Below are positions 40,817 to 49,344 of a DNA stretch of 57,903 nucleotides, one piece after another. The position numbers and the translations under genes are program-made. The notes under the pieces are model-generated. The model saw only the letters and a list, made by a program, of their open reading frames with translations, was not told the DNA's origin and did no database searches. This stretch comes from Psychroflexus gondwanensis ACAM 44 (GTDB taxonomy: Bacteria; Bacteroidota; Bacteroidia; Flavobacteriales; Flavobacteriaceae): assembly GCF_000355905.1 (NCBI RefSeq), contig NZ_APLF01000021.1, forward strand, positions 1 through 57,903, given 5' to 3'. Within the stretch, counting starts at the first letter, position 1, and every line of letters begins with the position of its first letter.

Positions 40817-41974
40817 CTATTTTTCTTTTAAAGCAACCCAACTGCAGGTTGTTGAATGAAACTCATGCCTCCCGCTGGGCGATTTTCCAAATTCTCCGTA
40901 AGTATAAAAACCTGCCATTGGTGAGTTCCATACGGCAGCTAACCCGTCATTTTCTTGTTCTGCCAGCGGCCCCAATGCGCTTAACCTTCCTGCGCAAGAA
41001 AATATTAATACAGCATCTGCTTCTGTATTCGATTCTTTTTTAATCGCAGTTGCAGAGGCCACAACCGTATCTACAATATCAAAGTCTGGCGGTGTTGAAA
41101 ATCTAAATTTAGAACCCTGTAGGACTTCAGATTCAAAAATAAGCGCTTCCTTTTCTTTATCATACCCTATAGGATTGCACATCTTAGGATCTCTCCCAGT
41201 TCTCTCTATTTGCATAGGATAATGCACCCCAACCTCATCAAAAAACTCAAGGTGATGAAGTGTTGCGGCATTTTCTTTTCCTAAATATCGCAAGTACACT
41301 TCCAGTGCAGGCTTGTCATCAAATGTATATACTAAGTTGCCTTCACTTTTTGTAATCGTTTTGCTAAGCCCTAAAGGTTTCCATCCCGAAAGTGCAACAC
41401 CGTATAAGTCTATTTTCCTGGCATTGAACACTACCGAAGTTAAGCCGTAATCTGTCTCTTGTAAATTTGTAAAAACATAGCTGCCTGTAAAAGTTAAGTC
41501 ATCACCCGCCATCCCGCCAAATACTGGCGTATCTGCGTCAATAACATGGGCTATACTTTCTATTATTTTTTCACCGTCTAACATCTCGCCGCTTTCTGTG
41601 ATTGAAGTAGTGCATAAAATAAAGGCAGGTGCTTCAAATTTCTGTAAAGCATTTTGTGCCAGCTGTGTTGCTGCTTCACTTAATGCTCGTTCTTCTATAG
41701 CTTCAAATAAAATACAATAATCATTTTTATTGACATCAAGCAGCATGAGTACAATTTCTCCATCGCTCTGTTGACCAGCAATAAACTCTACGCTCGATGT
41801 GGCTCCCACCACATCAATATCTTTAGAAGATAGTAAATCACGAATTGCTTTCCTATCTTGTTTTATTGATATGAATACCAATGCCAAAGTAGGCGTATAT
41901 CCATCTTCCATGGCGTTCTCCAATGCCTTTAAAATTTCTAAAGTAGAAGCGCCACTAATCGTTTTTGCTTTCAT
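40817..41974 (-). CDS. FIST domain sensor protein A
   Basis: 385 residues, ATG 41972-41974, starting one base after the stop of the second FIST gene. FIST_N covers about 30-220 (LALVFISIKQDRKAI, VVGATSSVEFIAGQQ, VFGGMAGDDLTFTGSYVF) and FIST_C about 230-365 (LEVYLRYLG, AVLIFSCAGRLSALGP, AGFYTYGEFGKSPSG). FIST proteins are ligand-binding sensors of two-component pathways, proposed to bind amino acids or similar small molecules. It is soluble and lies directly before kinase 1, so it likely controls that kinase. Family assignment is strong; ligand unknown. Confidence 0.9.
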   Translation of the reverse strand: MKAKTISGASTLEILKALENAMEDGYTPTLALVFISIKQDRKAIRDLLSSKDIDVVGATSSVEFIAGQQSDGEIVLMLLDVNKNDYCILFEAIEERALSEAATQLAQNALQKFEAPAFILCTTSITESGEMLDGEKIIESIAHVIDADTPVFGGMAGDDLTFTGSYVFTNLQETDYGLTSVVFNARKIDLYGVALSGWKPLGLSKTITKSEGNLVYTFDDKPALEVYLRYLGKENAATLHHLEFFDEVGVHYPMQIERTGRDPKMCNPIGYDKEKEALIFESEVLQGSKFRFSTPPDFDIVDTVVASATAIKKESNTEADAVLIFSCAGRLSALGPLAEQENDGLAAVWNSPMAGFYTYGEFGKSPSGRHEFHSTTCSWVALKEK

Positions 41975-41975
41975 A

Positions 41976-43115
41976 TTATTTCTCTCTTAATGCTACACAG
42001 CAAGTGGTTAGATTATGCATTTCGAGATCGCCACCTGTAGCTCTGCCTAATTCTGCATTAGAGAACATACCAGCCATTGGTACATTCCACACATTTTTTA
42101 TCCCTTCTAATTCTTGTGACATTAATGGACCAAGCGAAAGTATTCTGCCGGCACAACTGAAAACGACAAGCGCATCTGCTTCAGGCATTTCGGTTGCTTT
42201 TAAATTTTCTAATCCCTTAATCACTTTTTCCATCACATCAAAATCAGGTGGGAGGGAGAAGCGTACTTTGGAACCTTGTGGCACAGAACCACTGGTGTAA
42301 AAGGATCGGTCAGTCCAATCAACCATAAGACCAGGCCGCATGACAGGATCTCCTTTTTCCCGTTGCAATTGCAAAGGAAAATTAGCAGCTATTTCTATCA
42401 ATAAACTATTATTCTCTGGCGTTACGTTTTCAATACCGCCATATTTGGCAGTAAGGTCGAGCACCGGAATATTATCCACTGTGTATACATGATTGCCTTC
42501 ACTTTTGGTGACTATTTTTTCTGTTCCCACTGGTTTCCATCCACAAGTGGCAACCCCATTAATTTCAATTTTATCTTCGTCAAAGGCGAGGCATAATAAA
42601 CCGTGATTACTTTCAATAGTATTCGTAAAAACAAAGGTTTCAATAAACGCGTAATCATCACCGGCCAAACCGCCGAATATATTGACATCATTGCCTATGA
42701 CATCTTCAAAGCCGTGGAGGATTTCTTCACCATCAGTATGAGAGTTGCTCAAACCAATAAAAAACGCTGGTTTTTTGAACTGCTTTTTTGCTTTTTTAGC
42801 AACAGCGGTTGCAACTTCTCTGTAATTTTTATTAGAAATATCTTCAAAGTAGAGCTGAAAATGCTCGGTTTTCATATCCATTAAAAGAATGGCAGCAGAC
42901 TTTTTTTCTGTTTGTTCGTCAATAAATTCGCCATTAGTAGTGACACCAAAAACAGTTATATCGTTTGCATCAAAAAGTCTTGAAATTGCAGCCCTGTCTA
43001 AGGCAACAGACGTAAAAATAATGGCAAGTGTAGGTTTAAAGCCGTCTCCCATTGCTTTATGCAATTCGGCTTTAATAACTTCGATTGATTTTCCTAAAAT
43101 TGATTTTGATTTCAT
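41976..43115 (-). CDS. FIST domain sensor protein B
   Basis: 379 residues, ATG 43113-43115. Full FIST_N plus FIST_C as in its neighbour: LAIIFTSVALDRAAI, VFGVTTNGEFIDEQT, IFGGLAGDDYAFIETFVF, then LVVFSCAGRILSLGP and AGMFSNAELGRATGG. The two proteins share about a third of residues by eye, so this is an older duplication with room for different ligands. It lies 24 bases after kinase 2 and one base before FIST A. No membrane segments. Confidence 0.9.
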   Translation of the reverse strand: MKSKSILGKSIEVIKAELHKAMGDGFKPTLAIIFTSVALDRAAISRLFDANDITVFGVTTNGEFIDEQTEKKSAAILLMDMKTEHFQLYFEDISNKNYREVATAVAKKAKKQFKKPAFFIGLSNSHTDGEEILHGFEDVIGNDVNIFGGLAGDDYAFIETFVFTNTIESNHGLLCLAFDEDKIEINGVATCGWKPVGTEKIVTKSEGNHVYTVDNIPVLDLTAKYGGIENVTPENNSLLIEIAANFPLQLQREKGDPVMRPGLMVDWTDRSFYTSGSVPQGSKVRFSLPPDFDVMEKVIKGLENLKATEMPEADALVVFSCAGRILSLGPLMSQELEGIKNVWNVPMAGMFSNAELGRATGGDLEMHNLTTCCVALREK

Positions 43116-43139
43116 GATTAATTTATAACATATTAGTAC

Positions 43140-45644
43140 CTAGTCCTTGATTGGTAACAAGATTTTAAACGTGCTCCCTTTCCCGGCATCAGTCTCAACT
43201 TTCAATTCTCCTGCGTGTGCCTTAATAATATCATAACTCATACTCAAGCCCAGTCCAGTTCCTTCTCCGGTAGGTTTTGTAGTAAAAAAAGGTTGGAAGA
43301 TCTTTTCTACTATTTCCTTCGGCATTCCATTACCATTGTCTTTTACAATTATTTGAAGGGTATCACCTTCCTTTTTAGTGATGATGGATACCGTTGGAAT
43401 GTATTCTTTTTCCGCTTTCGCACCTCGACTGCGCTCAGCATGAACTTCAGCGGTCCTCTTTTCATTCACAGCATAAAAAGCATTTGTGATTAAGTTTAAA
43501 ATCACGCGTCCCAAATCTTGTGGAATCACGTTTACCAATCCGAGGTTTTCGTCAAAGTCTGTCTCTAAAGTAGCGTTGAAAGATTTGTCCTTTGCCCGAA
43601 GCCCGTGGTAGGCAAGACGTAAGTACTCATCTGCCAGTTTGTTGATGTCCGTAGGTTCTTTTATAGCGGTGCTTTTACGACTATGTTGCAACATCCCTTT
43701 TACAATACCATCAGCACGTTTACCGTGGTGGTTTATTTTTTCAAGATTTTGTTTGATATCCTTAGAAATAGCTTTTGCTTCTTCGATATCTCCCTTATCA
43801 AGTTCTTCATTCATTTCATCAATGAGCTCGTTACTGACTTCTGAGAAATTGTTTACAAAGTTTAAAGGGTTCTGGATTTCATGGGCTATTCCAGCTGTCA
43901 ATTCTCCCAAACTTGCCATTTTTTCGGATTGAATGAGTTGTGATTGAGCAGCCTTTAGTTCCTTGAGCGCTTTTTCTGCTTTGGCTCTTGCCCCTTTAAT
44001 GATCTTTAAATTTTCTGTGGCTTGTTGAGCTTGTAGCTCCGCTTTTTTCAAGTCGAGAAATCGAATATAAGCCTGCTCAAAGACCATACTCACCCTTTTC
44101 ATAATGTCAATATTCTCTTTGGGCGGTAATTTACCCACAAAACTGGGAATACAGATCCCAGAATTCTTTTTTAGAGCTATGGACATAGCATAACCAGGAG
44201 CCTCCATTACGGCTGTTTTGAATGCAGCAGGAAGATTTTTGTAATCTGTAAATTCAAAACCCATTTCGGCCCAAGAATTCTTTTCTTCTACAGTATATAC
44301 TTTTTCAAAATAATCTTTGTTTTGTTCTTTGGCATCGAAGAAATCCGACAGAATTGGGTGCTCAAAGTAAGGAACAGAGATGGGAACGACCTCTTCAGGC
44401 AACTGAATCCATTGAGTCAAATCTCTGGAATCTTCCTGAAATACAAAGATGCTCACCGAGCCAAAATCCATATCGACATCAAGTCTTTGCAACTGTTCAA
44501 ATAATACACTGACTACATCCCCTAGGTCATCTGTCTTGTGCATTGCTAAGGAACTTGATCGTATTTTTTCTAGGGCCGCTTCAATTTGCGCTTCCCTTGT
44601 CTGTGCTTCCGCTTTTTTAAGATCAAGGAAACGGGTGTAGGTCTGTTCGAAAACCAGAGCAAAACGTTTGAATATAGTATGTGCTTCAGGTACCGGCTCT
44701 AATGTAATAAACAACAAATAACCATACTTAAAAAAGGCAGCATGGTCTATTTGCCGCGCAGGAAAGGAACCCCCATTATCTTTGAACTGCTTGAGACCCT
44801 CACCTGTAACCGGCAATGACATGAGGTAATCATAATGAGCGGCACATGCTTCACCTGCAAACTCTTCAATATATAAAGATTCACCTCTTTGGCCAGCATC
44901 ATAATAGCGGAGGAACACATTTTCTCTAGGTGTTTTATAAGATGGTAATGTTCCTTCCTCAGAGCTAAACCACTCTGTGGACTCTTTTTCATCATAGATA
45001 TTAAATGCACAGCCTCTCGTTTTAATACCCAGTTCCCTTATTTGTCTATCTAATAAAGAAGAAATTTCTGATAACTCATCGCTATGCTGCATTGAAATAG
45101 TTCTTGCTCTTACTCTTTCAAGTGCTATTTCAATTTCAAGCTCCCGATTTTTCACCATCAAGTCAGCCGTTTTTTCTTCAACTAATTTTTCAAGGGCTTC
45201 ATTTTTAAGTTTCAGCTCATCCTTGTGCCATGTATCTCCTTCTATTGGAACGGCAACTGAACCATGCCAATGAGTAACTTTCCATAAATCTGCCGAAAAA
45301 CCAAAAACAGTACTTAGCCTAACAGAGAGTTTATTTTTCACCCCTTCCATATGCATGGTGATTAAAGCCTCATCTACATAAATAGCAGTATTTTCATTAA
45401 TTCGCTTTCTAAGAACTGGCTCTAAATCCCATTTTAGATCTAAGCCTACGCCTTGTTCTCGTTGCTTGTTGACTAGCTGTTTAAGACCCCCAATAGAAAG
45501 TATTTTCTCATCCAAGGTGGTGCCGTAACCCATCACATCATCTTTCACAATCTCTTTTATGCGTTCCAATGGAAAATCATTTAGCATTAGATCCATCCAA
45601 TTTTTATAGACTTTAGCGAGCAAAACATCTTTTTTTATAGTCAT
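43140..45644 (-). CDS. Soluble histidine kinase with NTF2-like and GAF-like sensor domains (kinase 2 of 6)
   Basis: 834 residues from ATG 45642-45644; the longer frame overlaps the preceding gene. Residues 1-140 are a SnoaL/NTF2-like domain ([15 protein letters not shown] near the end). Two repeats of a sensor module follow, each opening with a signature helix: [20 protein letters not shown] near 190 and [22 protein letters not shown] near 365, and each ending [20 protein letters not shown]. The kinase has H in [12 protein letters not shown] near 590, N-box, DNGNGMP and TGLGLS. It contains the same REP-like insert as kinase 1 (43413-43453). No span, so the signal is cytoplasmic. Confidence 0.88.
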   Translation of the reverse strand: MTIKKDVLLAKVYKNWMDLMLNDFPLERIKEIVKDDVMGYGTTLDEKILSIGGLKQLVNKQREQGVGLDLKWDLEPVLRKRINENTAIYVDEALITMHMEGVKNKLSVRLSTVFGFSADLWKVTHWHGSVAVPIEGDTWHKDELKLKNEALEKLVEEKTADLMVKNRELEIEIALERVRARTISMQHSDELSEISSLLDRQIRELGIKTRGCAFNIYDEKESTEWFSSEEGTLPSYKTPRENVFLRYYDAGQRGESLYIEEFAGEACAAHYDYLMSLPVTGEGLKQFKDNGGSFPARQIDHAAFFKYGYLLFITLEPVPEAHTIFKRFALVFEQTYTRFLDLKKAEAQTREAQIEAALEKIRSSSLAMHKTDDLGDVVSVLFEQLQRLDVDMDFGSVSIFVFQEDSRDLTQWIQLPEEVVPISVPYFEHPILSDFFDAKEQNKDYFEKVYTVEEKNSWAEMGFEFTDYKNLPAAFKTAVMEAPGYAMSIALKKNSGICIPSFVGKLPPKENIDIMKRVSMVFEQAYIRFLDLKKAELQAQQATENLKIIKGARAKAEKALKELKAAQSQLIQSEKMASLGELTAGIAHEIQNPLNFVNNFSEVSNELIDEMNEELDKGDIEEAKAISKDIKQNLEKINHHGKRADGIVKGMLQHSRKSTAIKEPTDINKLADEYLRLAYHGLRAKDKSFNATLETDFDENLGLVNVIPQDLGRVILNLITNAFYAVNEKRTAEVHAERSRGAKAEKEYIPTVSIITKKEGDTLQIIVKDNGNGMPKEIVEKIFQPFFTTKPTGEGTGLGLSMSYDIIKAHAGELKVETDAGKGSTFKILLPIKD
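43413..43453. repeat. REP-like element inside kinase 2
   Basis: 41 bases, one or two changes from 39987-40027. Encodes [12 protein letters not shown] in frame. Confidence 0.6.
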
Positions 45645-45657
45645 TGGTGCTATCGTT

Positions 45658-48600
45658 TTATTGTTTAGTAGGTAGTTCGATTGAAAAAGTGCTGCCTTCT
45701 CCTTCTTCTGTCTCAACTTTCAATTCTCCTGCGTGTGCCTTAATAATATCATAACTCATACTCAAGCCCAGTCCTGTTCCTTCTCCAGTAGGTTTGGTGG
45801 TGAAAAAGGGTTGAAAGATCTTATCTACTATTTCCTTCGGCATTCCGTTGCCGTTGTCTTTTACCATTATTTGAAGGGTATCATCTTCCTTTTTAGTGAT
45901 GATGGATACCGTTGGCACATAAACCTGGGTTGAGTTCGCTTTCGCACCTCGACTGCGCTCAGCATGAACTCCAGCGGACTTCTTCTCATTCACAGCATAA
46001 AAAGCATTAGTTATCAAGTTCAAAATCACGCGTCCCAAATCTTGTGGAATCACATTTACCAGACCCACGGATTTATCAAAATCAGTTACCAGTTCCGCAT
46101 TAAAAGCTTTGTCCTTTGCCCGCAACCCATGGTAGGCCAGTCGCAGGTATTCATCGCATAAAGTGTTAATGTCCGTGGGCTCTTTCTTTCCGCTACTTGT
46201 TCGGCTATGTTGTAACATTCCTTTTACGATTCCTTCGGCGCGCTTTCCGTGGTGGTTTATTTTTTCGAGGTTTTGTTTGAAATCCGCAGAAATCGCCAAG
46301 GCTTCTTCTATATTTCCTTTTAGCAATTCTTCGTTCATTTCGGCCAAAAGCTCATTACTGACCTCAGAAAAATTATTAACAAAGTTCAATGGGTTCTGAA
46401 TTTCGTGGGCGATGCCGGCTGTCAATTCTCCTAAACTGGCCATTTTCTCGGATTGGATGAGTTGGGCTTGTGTTGATTTCAGTTCGGTAAAAGCCTTTTC
46501 AATTTCCTTGGCATGCTGCAGTTCGCTTTGTATTCCTTTTTGCCTCTCCTTGAAAAGTACCCGTTTTCGTTGAAACTTGTCCAAATAAAACAGCCCAGTG
46601 AAAAACAACAAAATATAGAACAGGTACACATACCAAGTGCGGTACCAGGGCGGCATGATAGAAAACCCATATTTTAACGGTTCGCTCCAGGACCCACTTC
46701 CATTTTTGGCTTTTACCAAAAAAGTATAATTGCCTTCGCGGATGTTGCCGAAAGTGGCAGTGGTGTTTTCCGTTATAGGGTTCCAGTATTCGTCATATCC
46801 TTCTAACATATAGCGATAGCGCACCAATTGCGGCCGCGTGGTCTGAACCCCCACAAAATTGAAACCGATGTCGTTTTTGGAATAGGGAAGTTCTAAATTT
46901 TCGGGAATGGCATAAAATGGTTGAACCCCGTCGAAATGCACATTGCGGTATGAATGTACCATGCTGTCCAGCACTTTAACAGGCAGTTTTCTTTTGAAGG
47001 TAAGCATTTCATCGGTAATATAGGAAGGGGTATTGTTATTGTTTTCTGATGAAATGGTATCTTTTTTCCGTGCCCATTCTAGGCTGCGCCAGCTTATGGA
47101 CTCGTTGTTTATTTTGATGTTTTGAAGGATAACCTTCGGCGATTCGGTATTTCTAAGGACGCTTCCATAATCAAAACGCAGCAGTTTATCGCCAGTGCCG
47201 GCCCAGATTATGCTATTTCCTTCCTCGTGCATGCTATGGTTATTGCTAATGTCTTTTATTGGGTATCCGGTATCTTCATTATAATTTTCTATGCCATACT
47301 TTGCTATTTTTCCCTTTTCTGAAGAAATGCCGCCTTTTAAAACCGTAAAACCCACATTGGTTCCAATAATAATGTTTTTGTTGAAGTCTTCCAAAATTTG
47401 ATATACCACATCGTTCGCCAAGCCTTGTGCAGTGCTGAAATTTTCAAAAATGGGTTCGAATTGATCGGCATTGGGCAAATTGAGTTTTTCAAGCCGTTCT
47501 TTTTTTATTATGGAAATACCACCTCCCCAACTGCCTATTATTATGTTTCCGTTTTGGTCCTCAATTACCGATGAAAGTTTATTGTCCGGCAGACCTTGGT
47601 CTTTGGTAAAATTCATAAAATTTTCACCATCGTACCGGCTCAGGCCGCCACGAGTGGCAATCCAGATATTTCCTTGGCTATCTTCGCAAAACCCCCAAAT
47701 CGTTTTGTGCACGAGACCTTGTTCCGTATTCAAATTCTTGAACGACTTACCGTCAAATATGCTTATGCCATCGCTATAGGTGCCAATCCAAAGACGGTTT
47801 TTTTTATCGCAATAAATGGTGGTGATTTCCGTGTCCGGCAAACCATTGCTTTCCGTATAATTTACGAGAGTCTTCCCTTCAAATTTGCTTAACCCTGAGT
47901 AACTCCCAAAATACAGATTGCCTTCATGATCTTTTGTCGCAGCAAATTGGGTATCGCTTAAAAGTCCTTGTTCAGAAGTATAATTTATATAGCTACCACT
48001 GTAGGGCGTGCCATCATTTTCAATGTATTTTACGATGCCGGCGTTGGAAGGGGCAAACCACATATTGCCGTCGTAATCTTGGGTTGTGGCATAAACAGCA
48101 TTACCCGGAAGACCCTGTTTGTTCGTGAATTCCAAAACGGCTGGTCCATCGTACCTGTTGAGCCCACCACCGTGTGTGCCAAACCAAAGGCTGCCAGCAG
48201 CATCTTCGGTAATGCTATTTACGCGATTGAAGGCAAGCCCCTGTTCCTTTGTGAAATTTATAAAGCTGCCTGTTTTTTTGTTGTATTTGGAAACGCCACC
48301 CTTTGTGCCAATCCATACCGTGCCTTGACTATCCACGGTAATGCACATAATGGAATTGTTTACCAAGCTATCAGCTTCGGTTAGGGGCTCGAATGTTTTT
48401 TCAGTGACATTAGAACTAGCCGGCCTGAATCTGCAAAGGGCAACGTTTGTGCCTATCCAAATTGTTCCCTCGGTATCTTCGGCAATGGTCATTGCCACGT
48501 TGTTTTTTAGATTGAATTTATCTGAAACATTTATCAGTTCGTCATTGGCATCGGAAGATGTTTTCCAAACCCCTTCGCTACCTGCGAACCACAACTGGTT

Positions 48601-49302
48601 GTGGCTGTCTTCCATAATGTCGTTCACTTGGCCCTTTAAAAGTTCCATTTTTTTGAAAGGCTTTTGCCCCACAGTTGTATCATTTGGATTGTAGCTACAA
48701 ACCCCTCTTTGCGATGCGAACCAAAGAGTGCCTTTGTTGTCTTCAATTATTTTTAAAACGTCATTGTCCGTCAGGCCTTGTTCTGTGGTAAAATTTTTGA
48801 ATGATTTGCCATTGTATTTGCTTACCCCACCATAACCTCCAAACCAAATATTCCCTTGGCTATCCTCAGTTATAGTGTTGATGAGGTTGTGGATAAGCCC
48901 GTGAGCTGAGGTGAAATTGGTAAACGACTTCCCGTTGTACATGCTAACCCCGTTGCCTGATGTTCCAAACCAAAGATTACCCACACTGTCTTTGTAGCCA
49001 CAAAGTATACTGCTCATCGCCAAGCCTTGTTGGGTATTGAAGTTTTGCATTTCCACATAAAAACCAGATGAAGTTTTCACAGGTGCAGGTCTTTGGGACA
49101 ACAAAATGACTTCGGCTGCCTTGGTATCGGAAAGTTTATTGACAATCGGTTTTCCAGCAGGAACGACAACGGGAGGGACAATGGTGTCGTGGTTTTCAAA
49201 GATGCTTTGTTCTCTTTTGGCATGGTTTGAATTACACGAAAAGACGAACATTACCGTAAGGCTGAAATAAATAATCCGAAATATGGTAATGTTAGTTTTC
49301 AT
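45658..49302 (-). CDS. Beta-propeller, Y_Y_Y histidine kinase, lipoprotein type (kinase 3 of 6)
   Basis: 1214 residues, ATG 49300-49302. Signal peptide with lipobox-like VFSC at C23. Around 14 Reg_prop repeats (NLWFGTSGNGVSMYNGKSF, IWFGGYGGVSKYNGKSFKNF and so on), each with W-x-G, fill residues 85-700 and would form two seven-bladed propellers. A Y_Y_Y domain near 830-910 ends YTFLVKAKNGSGSW. One span follows (YVYLFYILLFFTGLFYLD), then the kinase with H near 970 and complete N, G1, F and G2 boxes. No receiver or AraC domain, unlike classic hybrid regulators, so phosphate must go to a separate receiver. It carries the REP-like insert at 45937-45977. Such propellers often sense glycans. Confidence 0.92.
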   Translation of the reverse strand: MKTNITIFRIIYFSLTVMFVFSCNSNHAKREQSIFENHDTIVPPVVVPAGKPIVNKLSDTKAAEVILLSQRPAPVKTSSGFYVEMQNFNTQQGLAMSSILCGYKDSVGNLWFGTSGNGVSMYNGKSFTNFTSAHGLIHNLINTITEDSQGNIWFGGYGGVSKYNGKSFKNFTTEQGLTDNDVLKIIEDNKGTLWFASQRGVCSYNPNDTTVGQKPFKKMELLKGQVNDIMEDSHNQLWFAGSEGVWKTSSDANDELINVSDKFNLKNNVAMTIAEDTEGTIWIGTNVALCRFRPASSNVTEKTFEPLTEADSLVNNSIMCITVDSQGTVWIGTKGGVSKYNKKTGSFINFTKEQGLAFNRVNSITEDAAGSLWFGTHGGGLNRYDGPAVLEFTNKQGLPGNAVYATTQDYDGNMWFAPSNAGIVKYIENDGTPYSGSYINYTSEQGLLSDTQFAATKDHEGNLYFGSYSGLSKFEGKTLVNYTESNGLPDTEITTIYCDKKNRLWIGTYSDGISIFDGKSFKNLNTEQGLVHKTIWGFCEDSQGNIWIATRGGLSRYDGENFMNFTKDQGLPDNKLSSVIEDQNGNIIIGSWGGGISIIKKERLEKLNLPNADQFEPIFENFSTAQGLANDVVYQILEDFNKNIIIGTNVGFTVLKGGISSEKGKIAKYGIENYNEDTGYPIKDISNNHSMHEEGNSIIWAGTGDKLLRFDYGSVLRNTESPKVILQNIKINNESISWRSLEWARKKDTISSENNNNTPSYITDEMLTFKRKLPVKVLDSMVHSYRNVHFDGVQPFYAIPENLELPYSKNDIGFNFVGVQTTRPQLVRYRYMLEGYDEYWNPITENTTATFGNIREGNYTFLVKAKNGSGSWSEPLKYGFSIMPPWYRTWYVYLFYILLFFTGLFYLDKFQRKRVLFKERQKGIQSELQHAKEIEKAFTELKSTQAQLIQSEKMASLGELTAGIAHEIQNPLNFVNNFSEVSNELLAEMNEELLKGNIEEALAISADFKQNLEKINHHGKRAEGIVKGMLQHSRTSSGKKEPTDINTLCDEYLRLAYHGLRAKDKAFNAELVTDFDKSVGLVNVIPQDLGRVILNLITNAFYAVNEKKSAGVHAERSRGAKANSTQVYVPTVSIITKKEDDTLQIMVKDNGNGMPKEIVDKIFQPFFTTKPTGEGTGLGLSMSYDIIKAHAGELKVETEEGEGSTFSIELPTKQ
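45937..45977. repeat. REP-like element inside kinase 3
   Basis: 41 bases identical or nearly so to 39987-40027; encodes [13 protein letters not shown] in frame. Confidence 0.6.
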
Positions 49303-49344
49303 CTTTATTGTACTATATCGTTCTTTTCGTTTTTGGACATTTTT

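Noticed and set aside
40788-40841. Longer start for kinase 1
   Set aside because: It would overlap the end of the FIST gene; ATG 40785-40787 fits the spacing of the run.
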